NCBI GenBank assembly: GCA_050789255.1
Contig: JBOZRQ010000010.1
Coordinates: 1-64,000 of the forward strand
Reading direction: 5' to 3'
Source: JBOZRQ01 sp050789255
GTDB taxonomy: Bacteria > Bacillota > Sulfobacillia > Symbiobacteriales > Symbiobacteriaceae
DNA: 64,000 nucleotides
Below are positions 52,896 to 60,707 of the stretch, one piece after another. Below the pieces are notes generated by a model. It was not told the DNA's origin and searched no databases. It was given only the letters and a program-made list of their open reading frames with translations. Each line of letters opens with the position of its first letter. Position 1 is the stretch's first letter. A program made the translations under genes and the position numbers.

Positions 52896-53630
52896 CTATA
52901 TCACCCGGCAAACACAGATCAGTTCCACACTCTCCGCCGTTACCGGGGACCGGTCCCAGTTGCCGTACATCTGCTCGATGATGAACCCGTTGTAGTGCAG
53001 CAGCGCCTCCAGCTCCTGCGGCCAGGTATAGCGGAGCTGAATCCGGGTCGTGCGCACCTCGCCGCCGCTGCGCCGGTGGGTTGTGTAGGTCTGGATCTGC
53101 GAGGCGTGGTCGTATGACTGAAACCCCGAGACCTCCACCAGTTGGCCGTCCGGCCCCTTAAAGGTATGCCAGGGCTCCTCGTCGTAGTTGGCGTGCAGCT
53201 CGGCCAGCCGCGGGTTGCGCGTCTCGAAGGCGAAGATGCCGCCGGGTGCCAGGTGCTCCCGCACTCGAGCGAGCATCGCTTCCTGGGAGGACCTATCCAG
53301 GAAGTGCTGGAAGGCGTGGCCGGTCATGAAGGCCAGGCCGAACCGCCGGTCCAGCCGGAAGTCGCAACAGTCCCCGACGACCCATTCGATCCGCAGGCCA
53401 GCCGACTTCGCCCTGGCCTGTTCAATCATGCCCGGGACGATATCCAGGCCCGTCACGTCGAAGCCCAGCCGGGCCAGCGGGATGGCGATCCGCCCGGTCC
53501 CGCAGGCCAGCTCCAGCACCGGCCCGCCCGACTCCCTGGCCAGCGCCTCGTAGAACGGCCCGGCCGGGCCGTACCCGCCGTTCTCGCAGTCATACTCCGC
53601 CGGGTTCTGATACTCCTCCAGATTCTCCAC
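52896..53630 (-). CDS. Class I SAM-dependent methyltransferase
   Basis: The 244-residue enzyme has motif I VLELACGTGRIAIPLARLG (about 38-56), the acidic GLDIVPGMI, a motif II-like segment and HLAPGGIFAFETRNP. This is a standard Rossmann methyltransferase; the substrate is unknown. GTG 53630 follows AAGGGAGGG. It is divergent from the AidB-like gene. Confidence 0.9.
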   Translation of the reverse strand: MENLEEYQNPAEYDCENGGYGPAGPFYEALARESGGPVLELACGTGRIAIPLARLGFDVTGLDIVPGMIEQARAKSAGLRIEWVVGDCCDFRLDRRFGLAFMTGHAFQHFLDRSSQEAMLARVREHLAPGGIFAFETRNPRLAELHANYDEEPWHTFKGPDGQLVEVSGFQSYDHASQIQTYTTHRRSGGEVRTTRIQLRYTWPQELEALLHYNGFIIEQMYGNWDRSPVTAESVELICVCRVI

Positions 53631-53710
53631 GGGGCTGCCCTCCCTTCGGATGGGTAGACGTGCACACGGCATGCGGAGTTCCCGCAAGGCGTATGCTCGG
53701 GCAGGAATCT

Positions 53711-53724
53711 ACCGACCGTTCGGT
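53711..53724. promoter_or_regulatory. TetR-type palindromic operator
   Basis: ACCGA-CCGT-TCGGT is a 5-4-5 inverted repeat like the operators of TetR-family fatty-acid regulators. It lies 39 bases before the AidB-like gene. The regulator is not in the window. Confidence 0.5.
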
Positions 53725-53762
53725 GAATACCCGAAATATTTCGACCCGGAGGTGCTTGCGCC

Positions 53763-55475
53763 ATGCCGATCCCGCTGCCCCCGCAGAGCCCGAACTTCTA
53801 CCTGGCAGACCCGAGCTTGCAGCGCCGCCTGCGGCGCCTGCTCGACCCCGAGACCTTCGCCTGGGCGGAGCCCTACCTCACTGAGGTGGGCGAGCTGTCC
53901 GGGGGCGAGGTCGACCGGCTGGCGGAGACGGCGGACAAGAACCGCCCGGCCCTGAAGGTGCGAGACGCCCGGGGCAACCGCGTCGATGAGATCATCTACC
54001 ATCCCGCCTATATTGAGATGTCCCGAATCGCCTACGGCCGACTGGGCCTGGCCCAGTCAGTGCACCGCTCGGAGTTCCGGGGGCGCCGCGGCCCGGCTCC
54101 CCAGGTCGTGGCCACGGCGGCGCAGTATCTCTTCAGCCAGGCCGAGCAGGGGCTGATGTGCCCCATCATCATGACCGATTGCATCGTAAGGTCAGTCACC
54201 CGCTGGGGCAGTGCGGAGTTGAAGGCGAAGTGGCTCCCGCGCCTGACCACGCTCAACTACGACGAGCTGGCCGAGGGGGCCATGTTCTTCACCGAGCGCC
54301 CCGGCGGCTCCGATGTGGGCGCCAGCGAGACCCGCGCCGTCCGCCGTGACGACGGCACCTGGGCGCTCTACGGCGATAAGTGGTTCTGCTCGAACGTCAG
54401 CGCCGGGGCGATCCTGGTCACCGCCCGGCCGGAGGGCGCCCCGCCGGGCATCAAGGGGATCGCTGCCTTCCTGATGCCCGCCCGGCTGGAGGACGGCGCC
54501 CGAAACCACTACCGCATCGAGCGGCTGAAGGATAAGCTGGGCACCTGGTCGATGGCCTCCGGCGAGGTGACCCTGGAGGGCGCCATCGCCTACCCGGTCG
54601 GCCCGCTGGAGCGCGGCTGGCACGTCGCCGCCGAGATGGTCAACGGCACCCGGCTCATGGTCTCCATGGGCGCCGCCGCCGCCATGCGCCGGGCCTACTT
54701 CGCCGCCCGCCACCACGCCGCCGGGCGCCGGGCCTTCGGCCAGGTGATCGAGCAGTACCCCATGGTCCGGCAGAACCTGCTGGACCTGGCCGTGGAGGTC
54801 GAGGCAGCCACGGCGCTCATGTTCGAGGTGGCCCGGGCCTTCGACCGGGAGCGGGCCGGCGACCCCGAGGGCAAGGCGCTGATGCGCATCCTGACACCGC
54901 TGGGCAAGTACTGGAACTCCGAGCGGGGGCTCCCCGCCGTCCGCTCCGCCATGCAGGTCCTGGGCGGCATCGGCTACATCGAGGAGTGGGTGACCGCCCG
55001 CCTCTTCCGGGACGTGCAGGTCCACCAGATCTGGGAGGGCGCCCCCAACATCATCTGCCTGGATGTGCTCCGCACCGCCGAGAAGGATGACAGTGTCCGG
55101 GGGCTCCTGAGCCACCTGGCCCGCCGGCTCCGCGCCGTCCAGTCCCCCGAGGCGGCGCCGCTGGCGAAGGCGGTAGGAGGGGCGATCACGGCGCTCGGCG
55201 AAACCTTCCAACGTGCAGCAGCGATGGACCGGACCCGCGTGGAGCTCGCTGCCCACCGCCTGGTGCAGCAACTCTGCTGCCTGGTGGTAGCCACCATCTT
55301 CACCGAGGAGGCCGACCAGGACCTCCAGGCCGGCGAGGGTCGCCGGGGGCTCTACCTGGCGGAGGCGCACCTGCGCCGCTGGCTGCCCGATGCCGCACAG
55401 GCTGCCGGCCTCAGCACCGACTCGTTCGATGACCACGACCTGCGGGCCTTCGCCGCCGTCGTCAAGGGGGAGTAG
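53763..55475 (+). CDS. AidB-like acyl-CoA dehydrogenase family flavoprotein
   Basis: The 570-residue protein has the acyl-CoA dehydrogenase fold: the FAD-binding MFFTERPGGSDVGA (about 176-189) and KWFCSNVSAG, then LGTWSMASGEVTLEGAIA, the dimer-contact region AFGQVIEQYPMVRQNLLDL, and the C-terminal VLGGIGYIEEWVTARLFRD with IWEGAPNI. These, and the length near 540-570, match the AidB/C-terminal-extended subgroup. It oxidises a still unknown substrate or protects DNA. GGAGG precedes the ATG, a TetR-like palindrome lies in front, and the selenoprotein candidate follows 4 bases after its stop. Confidence 0.92.
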   Translation: MPIPLPPQSPNFYLADPSLQRRLRRLLDPETFAWAEPYLTEVGELSGGEVDRLAETADKNRPALKVRDARGNRVDEIIYHPAYIEMSRIAYGRLGLAQSVHRSEFRGRRGPAPQVVATAAQYLFSQAEQGLMCPIIMTDCIVRSVTRWGSAELKAKWLPRLTTLNYDELAEGAMFFTERPGGSDVGASETRAVRRDDGTWALYGDKWFCSNVSAGAILVTARPEGAPPGIKGIAAFLMPARLEDGARNHYRIERLKDKLGTWSMASGEVTLEGAIAYPVGPLERGWHVAAEMVNGTRLMVSMGAAAAMRRAYFAARHHAAGRRAFGQVIEQYPMVRQNLLDLAVEVEAATALMFEVARAFDRERAGDPEGKALMRILTPLGKYWNSERGLPAVRSAMQVLGGIGYIEEWVTARLFRDVQVHQIWEGAPNIICLDVLRTAEKDDSVRGLLSHLARRLRAVQSPEAAPLAKAVGGAITALGETFQRAAAMDRTRVELAAHRLVQQLCCLVVATIFTEEADQDLQAGEGRRGLYLAEAHLRRWLPDAAQAAGLSTDSFDDHDLRAFAAVVKGE

Positions 55476-55479
55476 TACC

Positions 55480-56025
55480 GTGCCTTGGCCCACCGATTTC
55501 GCGGAGGCGCTGCGCCAGTCGGCAGCCTCAGGCAAGCCGATCCTGACGTTGTTCTCCCGCGAGGGGTGACATGGCTGTGAACGGCTGGAAGCCGTCTACA
55601 CCCGCCCCGAAGTAGCTGCCGTCCTGGCGGAGGAGTTCGTGCTGCTCAAGCTGCACAGTCGGAACGACAAGGAGCTCGCCGACCGCTACCGCGTCAACGC
55701 CGTTCCCATGATGCTGATGCTGGACGAGGACGGGCGGGAGCGCTTCGAGTTCCCGCCGGCGCCCTACGGGACCGAACTGCTGCCCCTGGCCCTGCTGGGA
55801 AAGGCACGGCTCCTGCAGCGGGTCAAGCGGTACGGGGCGGCCGGGCCCTGCCTGGAGCGGGCCCTGGAGCTGGCGCCTACCACCTGGTTCCGGCCCGAGA
55901 TCCTTTATTACCTGGGCCTCGGCTACGCCATGACGGGCGACGGCGAACGGGCCAACAACGTCATGCAGGAGCTCCAGAGCACCTACAAGGAGACCGTGTG
56001 GGGCGCCGTGCTCAGCGGGGAGTAG
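55480..56025 (+). CDS. Thioredoxin-fold protein, candidate selenoprotein (UGA read as Sec, U-x-x-C)
   Basis: From GTG 55480 (AAGGGGGAG 7 bases upstream) the frame runs to a TAG ending at 56025 and is broken only by TGA at 55567-55569. Read as selenocysteine, residue 30 completes U-H-G-C in FSREGUHGCERLEAVY, exactly where thioredoxin-fold proteins have C-x-x-C. Downstream, the thioredoxin features continue: DRYRVNAVPMMLMLDEDG, with the cis-Pro of AVP. A C-terminal TPR-like helical part (about 105-181) follows. A SECIS-like hairpin (55576-55600) follows the UGA. It should be a cytoplasmic redox protein, co-transcribed with the AidB-like gene. The alternative is a simple nonsense mutation. The 181-residue count includes U. 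Confidence 0.8.
55576..55600 (+). promoter_or_regulatory. Bacterial SECIS-like hairpin after the in-frame UGA
   Basis: ACGGCT (55581-55586) pairs perfectly with AGCCGT (55590-55595) around loop GGA. The stem is extended by a G-U pair, one A-C mismatch and TGT/ACA. The loop begins with G and lies 17 bases after the UGA, inside the 16-37 base window of bacterial SECIS elements that bind SelB. Confidence 0.75.
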
Positions 56026-56031
56026 CAAGTG

Positions 56032-56063
56032 AGGGGGATCAGCCGCAAGGCCGATCCCCCTTT
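56032..56063 (+). terminator. Terminator of the AidB/selenoprotein operon
   Basis: AGGGGGATC (56032-56040) pairs with GATCCCCCT (56053-56061), followed by TTTG, directly after the stop. Confidence 0.85.
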
Positions 56064-56488
56064 GTGATTGATTTTTCACGCATCCGTCAGGGAGGCCAGC
56101 GCATGATCTGACGGAGAAAAGGCTGCGATCCAGCCAAATCTGATGCTACCACTCTAAAGGACATACGGGGAGAGGTATCCGAGGCACCCGATTTGGCCGG
56201 CTTAGTCATGACCCGAGCCGCTATGCAGAGTTTATGAGGTCGATGCAGCCGCTATCAGGACGTGGGCGGCGTCTGACCCTCCATTTACATCGGTCCTTCA
56301 AGTTTAGAGCGTCAGTCTTGGCACCAGGCGAGAAGCCCGATCGTCAATTTTGGCTGGAAGAACTCCGCTAGAGCCGGGGGGTATGGCCATAATGGTGCCC
56401 GCAAAACTATTACCGGGCCACTGGTCACTGACAATGCCATGCACCAAGCGTGTATAAACATGCACCCCGATGGCCGGGCCAGGTCAAA
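56064..56488. other. 425-base region without a recognised gene
   Basis: No frame has both a start signal and a credible product. The only structure seen is an inverted repeat TCCGTCAG (56083-56090)/CTGACGGA (56108-56115) flanked by T and A tracts. The base composition is less GC-rich than the neighbours, which suggests decayed or inserted sequence. Confidence 0.5.
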
Positions 56489-57379
56489 CTAACGCTGCTC
56501 GACGACGGGCATCTCGGCGACCAGCACGTCCCGCTCCACGGTGCGCCCCGCCCGCAGGATCTGCAGGCGCAGCGGCTCGCCGACCTCGGTCCGCCGGATC
56601 TGGCGGCGCAGCGCGGCCATGCTGGGCGTCGGTACGCCCCCAGCCGCCACGACCATGTCAAACTCCTGCAGGCCGGCCCGGGCCGAGGGGCCGCCCGGCT
56701 CAACCCCGGCTACCACGACGCCCCGCTCGGGCAGGTCCAGGGCTCGGGCCATCACCGGGTCGATCACCTCGGTGGCGCCGGAGATGCCCACCCAGGGGTG
56801 CTCGGCCCGGCCCTTGCGCCGGAACTGCTCGACCACCAGCTCCACCTGCCAGGAAGGGATCGCAAAGCCAATGTTCTGGCCCTGGGCCAGCACCAGCGTG
56901 GGGATGCCCACCAGACGGCCCTCCAGGTCGACCAGGGCGCCGCCGCTGTTGCCCGGGTTGATCGCCGCATCGGTCTGAATCAGGCCGTCAAGGTGGCTCA
57001 CCATGCGGTCAATGGAGCTGACCACGCCCGTGGTGACCGTCCACGAGAAGCCGAAGGGGTTGCCGATCGCCACCACCAGCTTGCCCGGCACGATCGACTC
57101 CTCCGGGGCCAGGGTGACCCGGGCCTCGGTGGGCGCCGCCACCTCCACCAGGGCCAGGTCATAGAGCCGGTCGGCAGCCAGCACCCGCCCGGAGCGCGTC
57201 ACGCCGTCAGCGAAGGTGATCGACGGAGTCGGGTTGCTGCCGATCACGTGCGCGTTGGTCACGATCGAACGGTTGTCCAGCAAAACACCAGAGCCCTGCC
57301 CGCGGCCGCTCCGCACCTGCACCACGCCGGGGCCCACCTGGGAGGCTACCTGCACAAAGGGCTCGTCACGCCACTGCAT
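56489..57379 (-). CDS. HtrA/DegP-like serine protease without membrane anchor
   Basis: The 296-residue protein has the trypsin-like triad His44 (TNAHV), Asp74 (YDLALVEV) and Ser145 (GNSGGAL). A PDZ domain (about 205-290) has GVVVAGVEPGGPSARAGL. Most Firmicute HtrA proteins carry an N-terminal membrane helix; here the protein starts MQWRDEPFVQVA with no hydrophobic segment, so it should be cytoplasmic unless the start is elsewhere. ATG 57379 has AAGGTG 7 bases upstream, which supports this start. It degrades or refolds damaged proteins. Confidence 0.9.
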   Translation of the reverse strand: MQWRDEPFVQVASQVGPGVVQVRSGRGQGSGVLLDNRSIVTNAHVIGSNPTPSITFADGVTRSGRVLAADRLYDLALVEVAAPTEARVTLAPEESIVPGKLVVAIGNPFGFSWTVTTGVVSSIDRMVSHLDGLIQTDAAINPGNSGGALVDLEGRLVGIPTLVLAQGQNIGFAIPSWQVELVVEQFRRKGRAEHPWVGISGATEVIDPVMARALDLPERGVVVAGVEPGGPSARAGLQEFDMVVAAGGVPTPSMAALRRQIRRTEVGEPLRLQILRAGRTVERDVLVAEMPVVEQR

Positions 57380-57476
57380 CTTCGTACACCTTCTTTCATT
57401 CGTTTCATTTGATCTGACGTTTCCTGACCTAAGATCGGTACGGGTTATGTCGTTGGCAGAAACAGGTGCGCGAAAA

Positions 57477-57499
57477 GGCCCGCCTTGCACAGGCGGGCC
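57477..57499 (-). terminator. Terminator of the glycosyltransferase operon
   Basis: GGCCCGCCT pairs with AGGCGGGCC around a 5-base loop, and the minus strand continues TTTTCGC. Confidence 0.8.
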
Positions 57500-57505
57500 A
57501 GCGAC

Positions 57506-58876
57506 TCACTTCACCAACTGCTTGGTCTTCTTCCTCCGCTCCTTCTCCTTGCTCTTGTCCTTGCTCTTGTCCTTGCTCTTGTCTTTGCTCTTGTCCTCGC
57601 TCTTCTTGCGCTTCTTCTTGCTCCTATGCTTGCGCTCTTCCCTGCTCCTCTCCTTGCTCTTCTCCTTGCTCTTCTCCTTGCCCTTCTCCTTGGGCTGCTC
57701 CTGGACCGCCTCGTCGGCCTTCGGCCGGGCCGGCTGCTCCGACTTCGCCGCCCAGACGGCGGCAATCTCCCGGGCAACTCGGTCCCACCCGTACCATGCT
57801 TCGGCCAGGGCACGCCCCCGCTCGCCCATCTGCCGGGCCCTGCCGGAGTCCGACAGCAGTTGCGAAATCGCCTGGGTAAAGGCGGACGGTGATTCAGGAT
57901 TGCTCACCACGATGCCGTTGCCGGCTCCCTGCACCACCTCGGGGTTGCCGCCCCGGTTCGTGGTGATAATGGGCAGCCCGGCAGCCATCGCCTCGTAGTG
58001 GACACGGGCCAGGGGCTCCTCCCACAGGGAGGGACAGACGAAGACGTCCCCGGCCCAGAACCATTCGTGGACCTTGTCGGCGGCCACAAAGCCGGTGGTG
58101 ATGACCGGGATCGGAGAGCGGGCCGCCAGCGCCCGCACATAGCCCACATAGTCGCTTACCTTGTCATCGCTGTACCATTTGCTGCCCACCAGCACCAGGG
58201 CGGCGTCCGGGTGCCTGCGGGCCAGCTCAGGCATGGCGCGCACCAGCATGTCGGCGCCCTTTTTGGGCGAGAGCCGGCCCACGAAAAGCACGACCTTCTT
58301 GCCCTGCAGGCCGTGAGCAGCACGCAGCTCCTCCCGCACCCGGCGGGCCGTGCCGGCGCCGGCGGCAAAGCGCTGCAGGTCCACCCCGGAGTAGATGGTC
58401 TTCAGCTTGGGCTGCGCGGAGGGGTACGTCTGGGTGATCTTTCTGCCCACGTAGTCGCTCACCGTGACGATGCGTTCAACCTGGTCAATGGCGTACTGCG
58501 CCTCACGCGCACTGATCTTTTCGGGGAGGAACATATCGTTGTGCATGCTCAGCACCAGGCGGGCGCCGGGCGCCGCCTCCCGGACTGTCCGCACCAGCCG
58601 GGGCCGGTTGTAGATCTGGATCAGGTCGAACTGGTTCTTGCGCAGGAACTTCTGGACACCCTCGCTGTAGATATCCAGCTGCCCACCGGGCACCCGCACA
58701 TACCGAATGCCGTCCACCTGCTGGTCGGACGGCAACTCGGGGTCATCGCGCCCGAGGATCGTCAGTTCGTGGGATCTGCGCAGCAAGACGGCGACCGAGG
58801 CAATGTAGGTCTGAATGGCGCCGCCGCGCACCGGTGGCACCGGGAGCTTCTCAGTGGCAATCAGGAGCACTCTCAC
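57506..58876 (-). CDS. GT4-family glycosyltransferase with Lys-rich C-terminal tail (spore-coat CotSA-like)
   Basis: The 456-residue protein is a GT-B glycosyltransferase. The N-terminal nucleotide-sugar fold has PPVRGGAIQTYIASV (about 14-28). The C-terminal fold has VLFVGRLSPKKGADMLVRAM (about 197-216), and the donor site FVCPSLWEEPLARVHYEAMA carries the E-x7-E motif. A highly basic tail (about 385-456) made largely of Ser-Lys-Asp/Glu-Lys repeats follows, which family members usually lack. The GT part resembles spore-coat CotSA/YtcC enzymes. GTG 58876 is preceded by GGGGGAGGGG and overlaps the stop of a 40-residue upstream gene. Confidence 0.88.
   Translation of the reverse strand: MRVLLIATEKLPVPPVRGGAIQTYIASVAVLLRRSHELTILGRDDPELPSDQQVDGIRYVRVPGGQLDIYSEGVQKFLRKNQFDLIQIYNRPRLVRTVREAAPGARLVLSMHNDMFLPEKISAREAQYAIDQVERIVTVSDYVGRKITQTYPSAQPKLKTIYSGVDLQRFAAGAGTARRVREELRAAHGLQGKKVVLFVGRLSPKKGADMLVRAMPELARRHPDAALVLVGSKWYSDDKVSDYVGYVRALAARSPIPVITTGFVAADKVHEWFWAGDVFVCPSLWEEPLARVHYEAMAAGLPIITTNRGGNPEVVQGAGNGIVVSNPESPSAFTQAISQLLSDSGRARQMGERGRALAEAWYGWDRVAREIAAVWAAKSEQPARPKADEAVQEQPKEKGKEKSKEKSKERSREERKHRSKKKRKKSEDKSKDKSKDKSKDKSKEKERRKKTKQLVK
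57547..57597. repeat. 12-base repeat encoding (Ser-Lys-Asp-Lys)n
   Basis: About four tandem copies of a 12-base unit (plus strand CCTTGCTCTTGT with one silent change) encode SKDK repeats in the tail of the glycosyltransferase. Confidence 0.85.
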
Positions 58877-58995
58877 CGGAGTCCCCTCCCCCATGCGCTC
58901 AGTTCATCCAGCGCCGCCCACTTGCTCTTGTCCGTCTCAGCGATCCGCCGGATGAGGGCGTCCATCTCCGGCCCCAGGGCCAGCTCGGGCTCCAT
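58873..58995 (-). CDS. 40-residue small protein, translationally coupled to the glycosyltransferase
   Basis: The ATG at 58995 stands 6 bases after a strong TTAAGGAG and encodes a 40-residue soluble peptide (MEPELALGPEMDALIRRIAE, then TDKSKWAALDELSAWGRGLR). The TGA overlaps the GTG of the glycosyltransferase gene (GTGA), the usual sign of coupled translation. It is predicted to be helical and amphipathic. I recognise no family. It may be a small partner of the enzyme or a leader peptide that sets its expression. Confidence 0.6.
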   Translation of the reverse strand: MEPELALGPEMDALIRRIAETDKSKWAALDELSAWGRGLR

Positions 58996-59040
58996 CACGA
59001 TCTCCTTAACGGATGTTAGCAAAATGATCAACTGGACTCC

Positions 59041-59151
59041 CTATGTTGGCATCCGCGTCGGATGGAACCCAATGGTCAACACCAGTTCTGGACTCAGGTC
59101 ATCGACATTCATGTGGAGTGTTGTGGAAAGAAATGTCTGTTCGCTCTTCAA
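59041..59151 (-). CDS. Possible 36-residue small protein
   Basis: A leftward frame from TTG 59151 to TAG 59041 encodes LKSEQTFLSTTLHMNVDDLS followed by PELVLTIGFHPTRMPT, which looks protein-like in its alternating hydrophobic pattern. The ribosome binding site is weak (AGG six bases upstream). It lies 45 bases before the 40-residue gene. It could instead be non-coding leader sequence. Confidence 0.25.
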   Translation of the reverse strand: MKSEQTFLSTTLHMNVDDLSPELVLTIGFHPTRMPT

Positions 59152-59259
59152 ACCACGCCTGAACCTCAAAAGGAGGAATCCCCTAGCAAATAGTTAAATT
59201 ACCTACACGTCAATACGCTTAGGTTCTCGTTGAGCACGACACAAGAAAGGAAGAAGAGC

Positions 59260-60306
59260 ATGAGGGACTTTCACAGTCACGTGTCGCAGTTCTCCGACCT
59301 ACAGATTTATCTGAAGGACCTGTACGGAAACGTCAACCAGAAGAAATCCTGGGACTACCTGTTCGGATATCTGTCTCGTCACTGCGGTTTCATGACAGTT
59401 AACGCAGCGCGCGGGGACGCACTACCTGCACACTTTGTGAGGGCGCTTTCGTGGCTGTTCGCTCTCGGGAACAAAGTAGGCGTCGATATCACTAACGCTT
59501 ATGTTAAACGATTTCCGGGAAGGTGCTATTATTGTCTATCGGCTCCTTGTTGCTGCCGAAAGACTGGCAAGCAACCTCTTAACTACGTTCCAGCATATCG
59601 AATCCCGATCGAAAGAGGGGTGCTGTATGACGGCGTAGTAAGCACACTTCGGAAGTACCAAGAAGTCGTTAATTTCAAGTGGCTAAGCCACAATGTTAGC
59701 ACCATTTACCCCAATAACGAGGTCATTTGGTTCCACTCGGGCCCGTGGTTTCATTTCACCAAGCTGTTCGGCGAACTGTCGGAGCTGCACCAAGCTCTTT
59801 CCAAGCATGAAATCGGTGAGGACAAAACCGAAAACTTGGCGGAAGAACTGGCGGATGTTTTCGCATGGATGATTTCAATTTGGCAACTGGAGTTCCCCAC
59901 CAAGGATCTTCAGGATGAATTCATTACATATTTCTACAACGGTTGTCCGGTTTGCGGCAGCAAACCCTGTAAATGCAGTCCTAGGAGTGAGAGACGATCT
60001 GGAATCGTGTCGGTCGCTGAACTAGAGTCCCTACACCGTCAGGTCAGTGATCTCGCTGAAAAGCTTGGTGATAGACAGGAAGAACTCGCTGACATCAGGA
60101 AATCCTTGCAGCTCGCCATAGAGAGCAAGAGCGAGCAAGTGGCAGTTCAGGCAGTGGCTCAGACCAAGGATAAGATGAGGTCCCTGAAGGATTCAATTAA
60201 CAGTATTGACGAAACAGGCAAGAAGGCAATGTCACTCGTTGAAACGATATCCAACTTGGCTACGAAGCTTCTGGGACTAGTGGAGATTGTACGGAATATT
60301 ACCTGA
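59260..60306 (+). CDS. Tandem MazG-like nucleotide pyrophosphohydrolase with Cys clusters and coiled coil
   Basis: The 348-residue protein contains two MazG-like units. The second (about 165-240) has the metal-binding acids GELSE (Glu172, Glu175) and EELADVFAW (Glu196, Asp199), then CPVCGSKPCKC. The first (about 30-100) repeats the same layout, HFVRALSWLFALGNKVGVDI and then CYYCLSAPCCC, but lacks the acidic residues, so it looks inactive. A coiled coil (about 255-348) follows. The codons are less GC-rich than the surrounding genes, suggesting transfer. MazG enzymes hydrolyse NTPs, and relatives act in phage defence. ATG 59260 follows AAAGGA. Confidence 0.72.
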   Translation: MRDFHSHVSQFSDLQIYLKDLYGNVNQKKSWDYLFGYLSRHCGFMTVNAARGDALPAHFVRALSWLFALGNKVGVDITNAYVKRFPGRCYYCLSAPCCCRKTGKQPLNYVPAYRIPIERGVLYDGVVSTLRKYQEVVNFKWLSHNVSTIYPNNEVIWFHSGPWFHFTKLFGELSELHQALSKHEIGEDKTENLAEELADVFAWMISIWQLEFPTKDLQDEFITYFYNGCPVCGSKPCKCSPRSERRSGIVSVAELESLHRQVSDLAEKLGDRQEELADIRKSLQLAIESKSEQVAVQAVAQTKDKMRSLKDSINSIDETGKKAMSLVETISNLATKLLGLVEIVRNIT

Positions 60307-60376
60307 GGCCTCGTTCTTGCCGGATCATTCGCCAACGAGGGGCGTGTAAACTCCCTCAGTGCAAAGGTACCAATTC

Positions 60377-60400
60377 GGCCGAGAGCGTTCGCTCTCGGCC
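60377..60400. terminator. Terminator after the MazG-like gene
   Basis: The perfect stem GGCCGAGAGC/GCTCTCGGCC with loop GTTC separates the MazG-like gene from the converging HTH gene. Confidence 0.75.
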
Positions 60401-60407
60401 GGTTCTG

Positions 60408-60659
60408 CTATCCACCTCGCAGGGCCCCCGCCACCGTTTGACCAACGCACACTCTGGCTCTAAGTAGAGCCGCTAGCAACCGTCCATTCTCATAAGCATC
60501 GAACCGCCGCTCCGCGTCGGGGCGTTTATCCATTCGATGCACCCGGAGCCTTCGCCCATAGACCTCCAAGAAGTCCCCACCCTTGTTCGCCCGCCGACGC
60601 AGCGTCTCTGCATCCACGCCGAGTATCCGGGCCGCCTCGCTGAGCCTGATTAACCGCAT
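60408..60659 (-). CDS. Excisionase-like helix-turn-helix protein
   Basis: The 83-residue protein opens with LIRLSEAARILGVDAETLRR (about 3-22), the winged HTH of MerR/excisionase (HTH_17) proteins. The wing (GDFLEVYGRRLRVHRM) and a short basic helix follow. Such small proteins control integrative elements or restriction-modification genes. GGAGG lies 10 bases before ATG 60659. It fits the acquired island at this end of the window. Confidence 0.65.
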   Translation of the reverse strand: MRLIRLSEAARILGVDAETLRRRANKGGDFLEVYGRRLRVHRMDKRPDAERRFDAYENGRLLAALLRARVCVGQTVAGALRGG

Positions 60660-60707
60660 GGTGTACAAGCCTCCAGTGTACCCTTAGCTGGAGATCTTGC
60701 CCTAAGG

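Noticed and set aside
56064..56488. Insertion-sequence remnant
   Set aside because: There is an 8-base inverted repeat, but no transposase-like reading frame and no target duplication could be recognised.
58996..59197. Plus-strand peptide ending at 59197
   Set aside because: It has no ribosome binding site and runs against the small minus-strand genes that are better supported.
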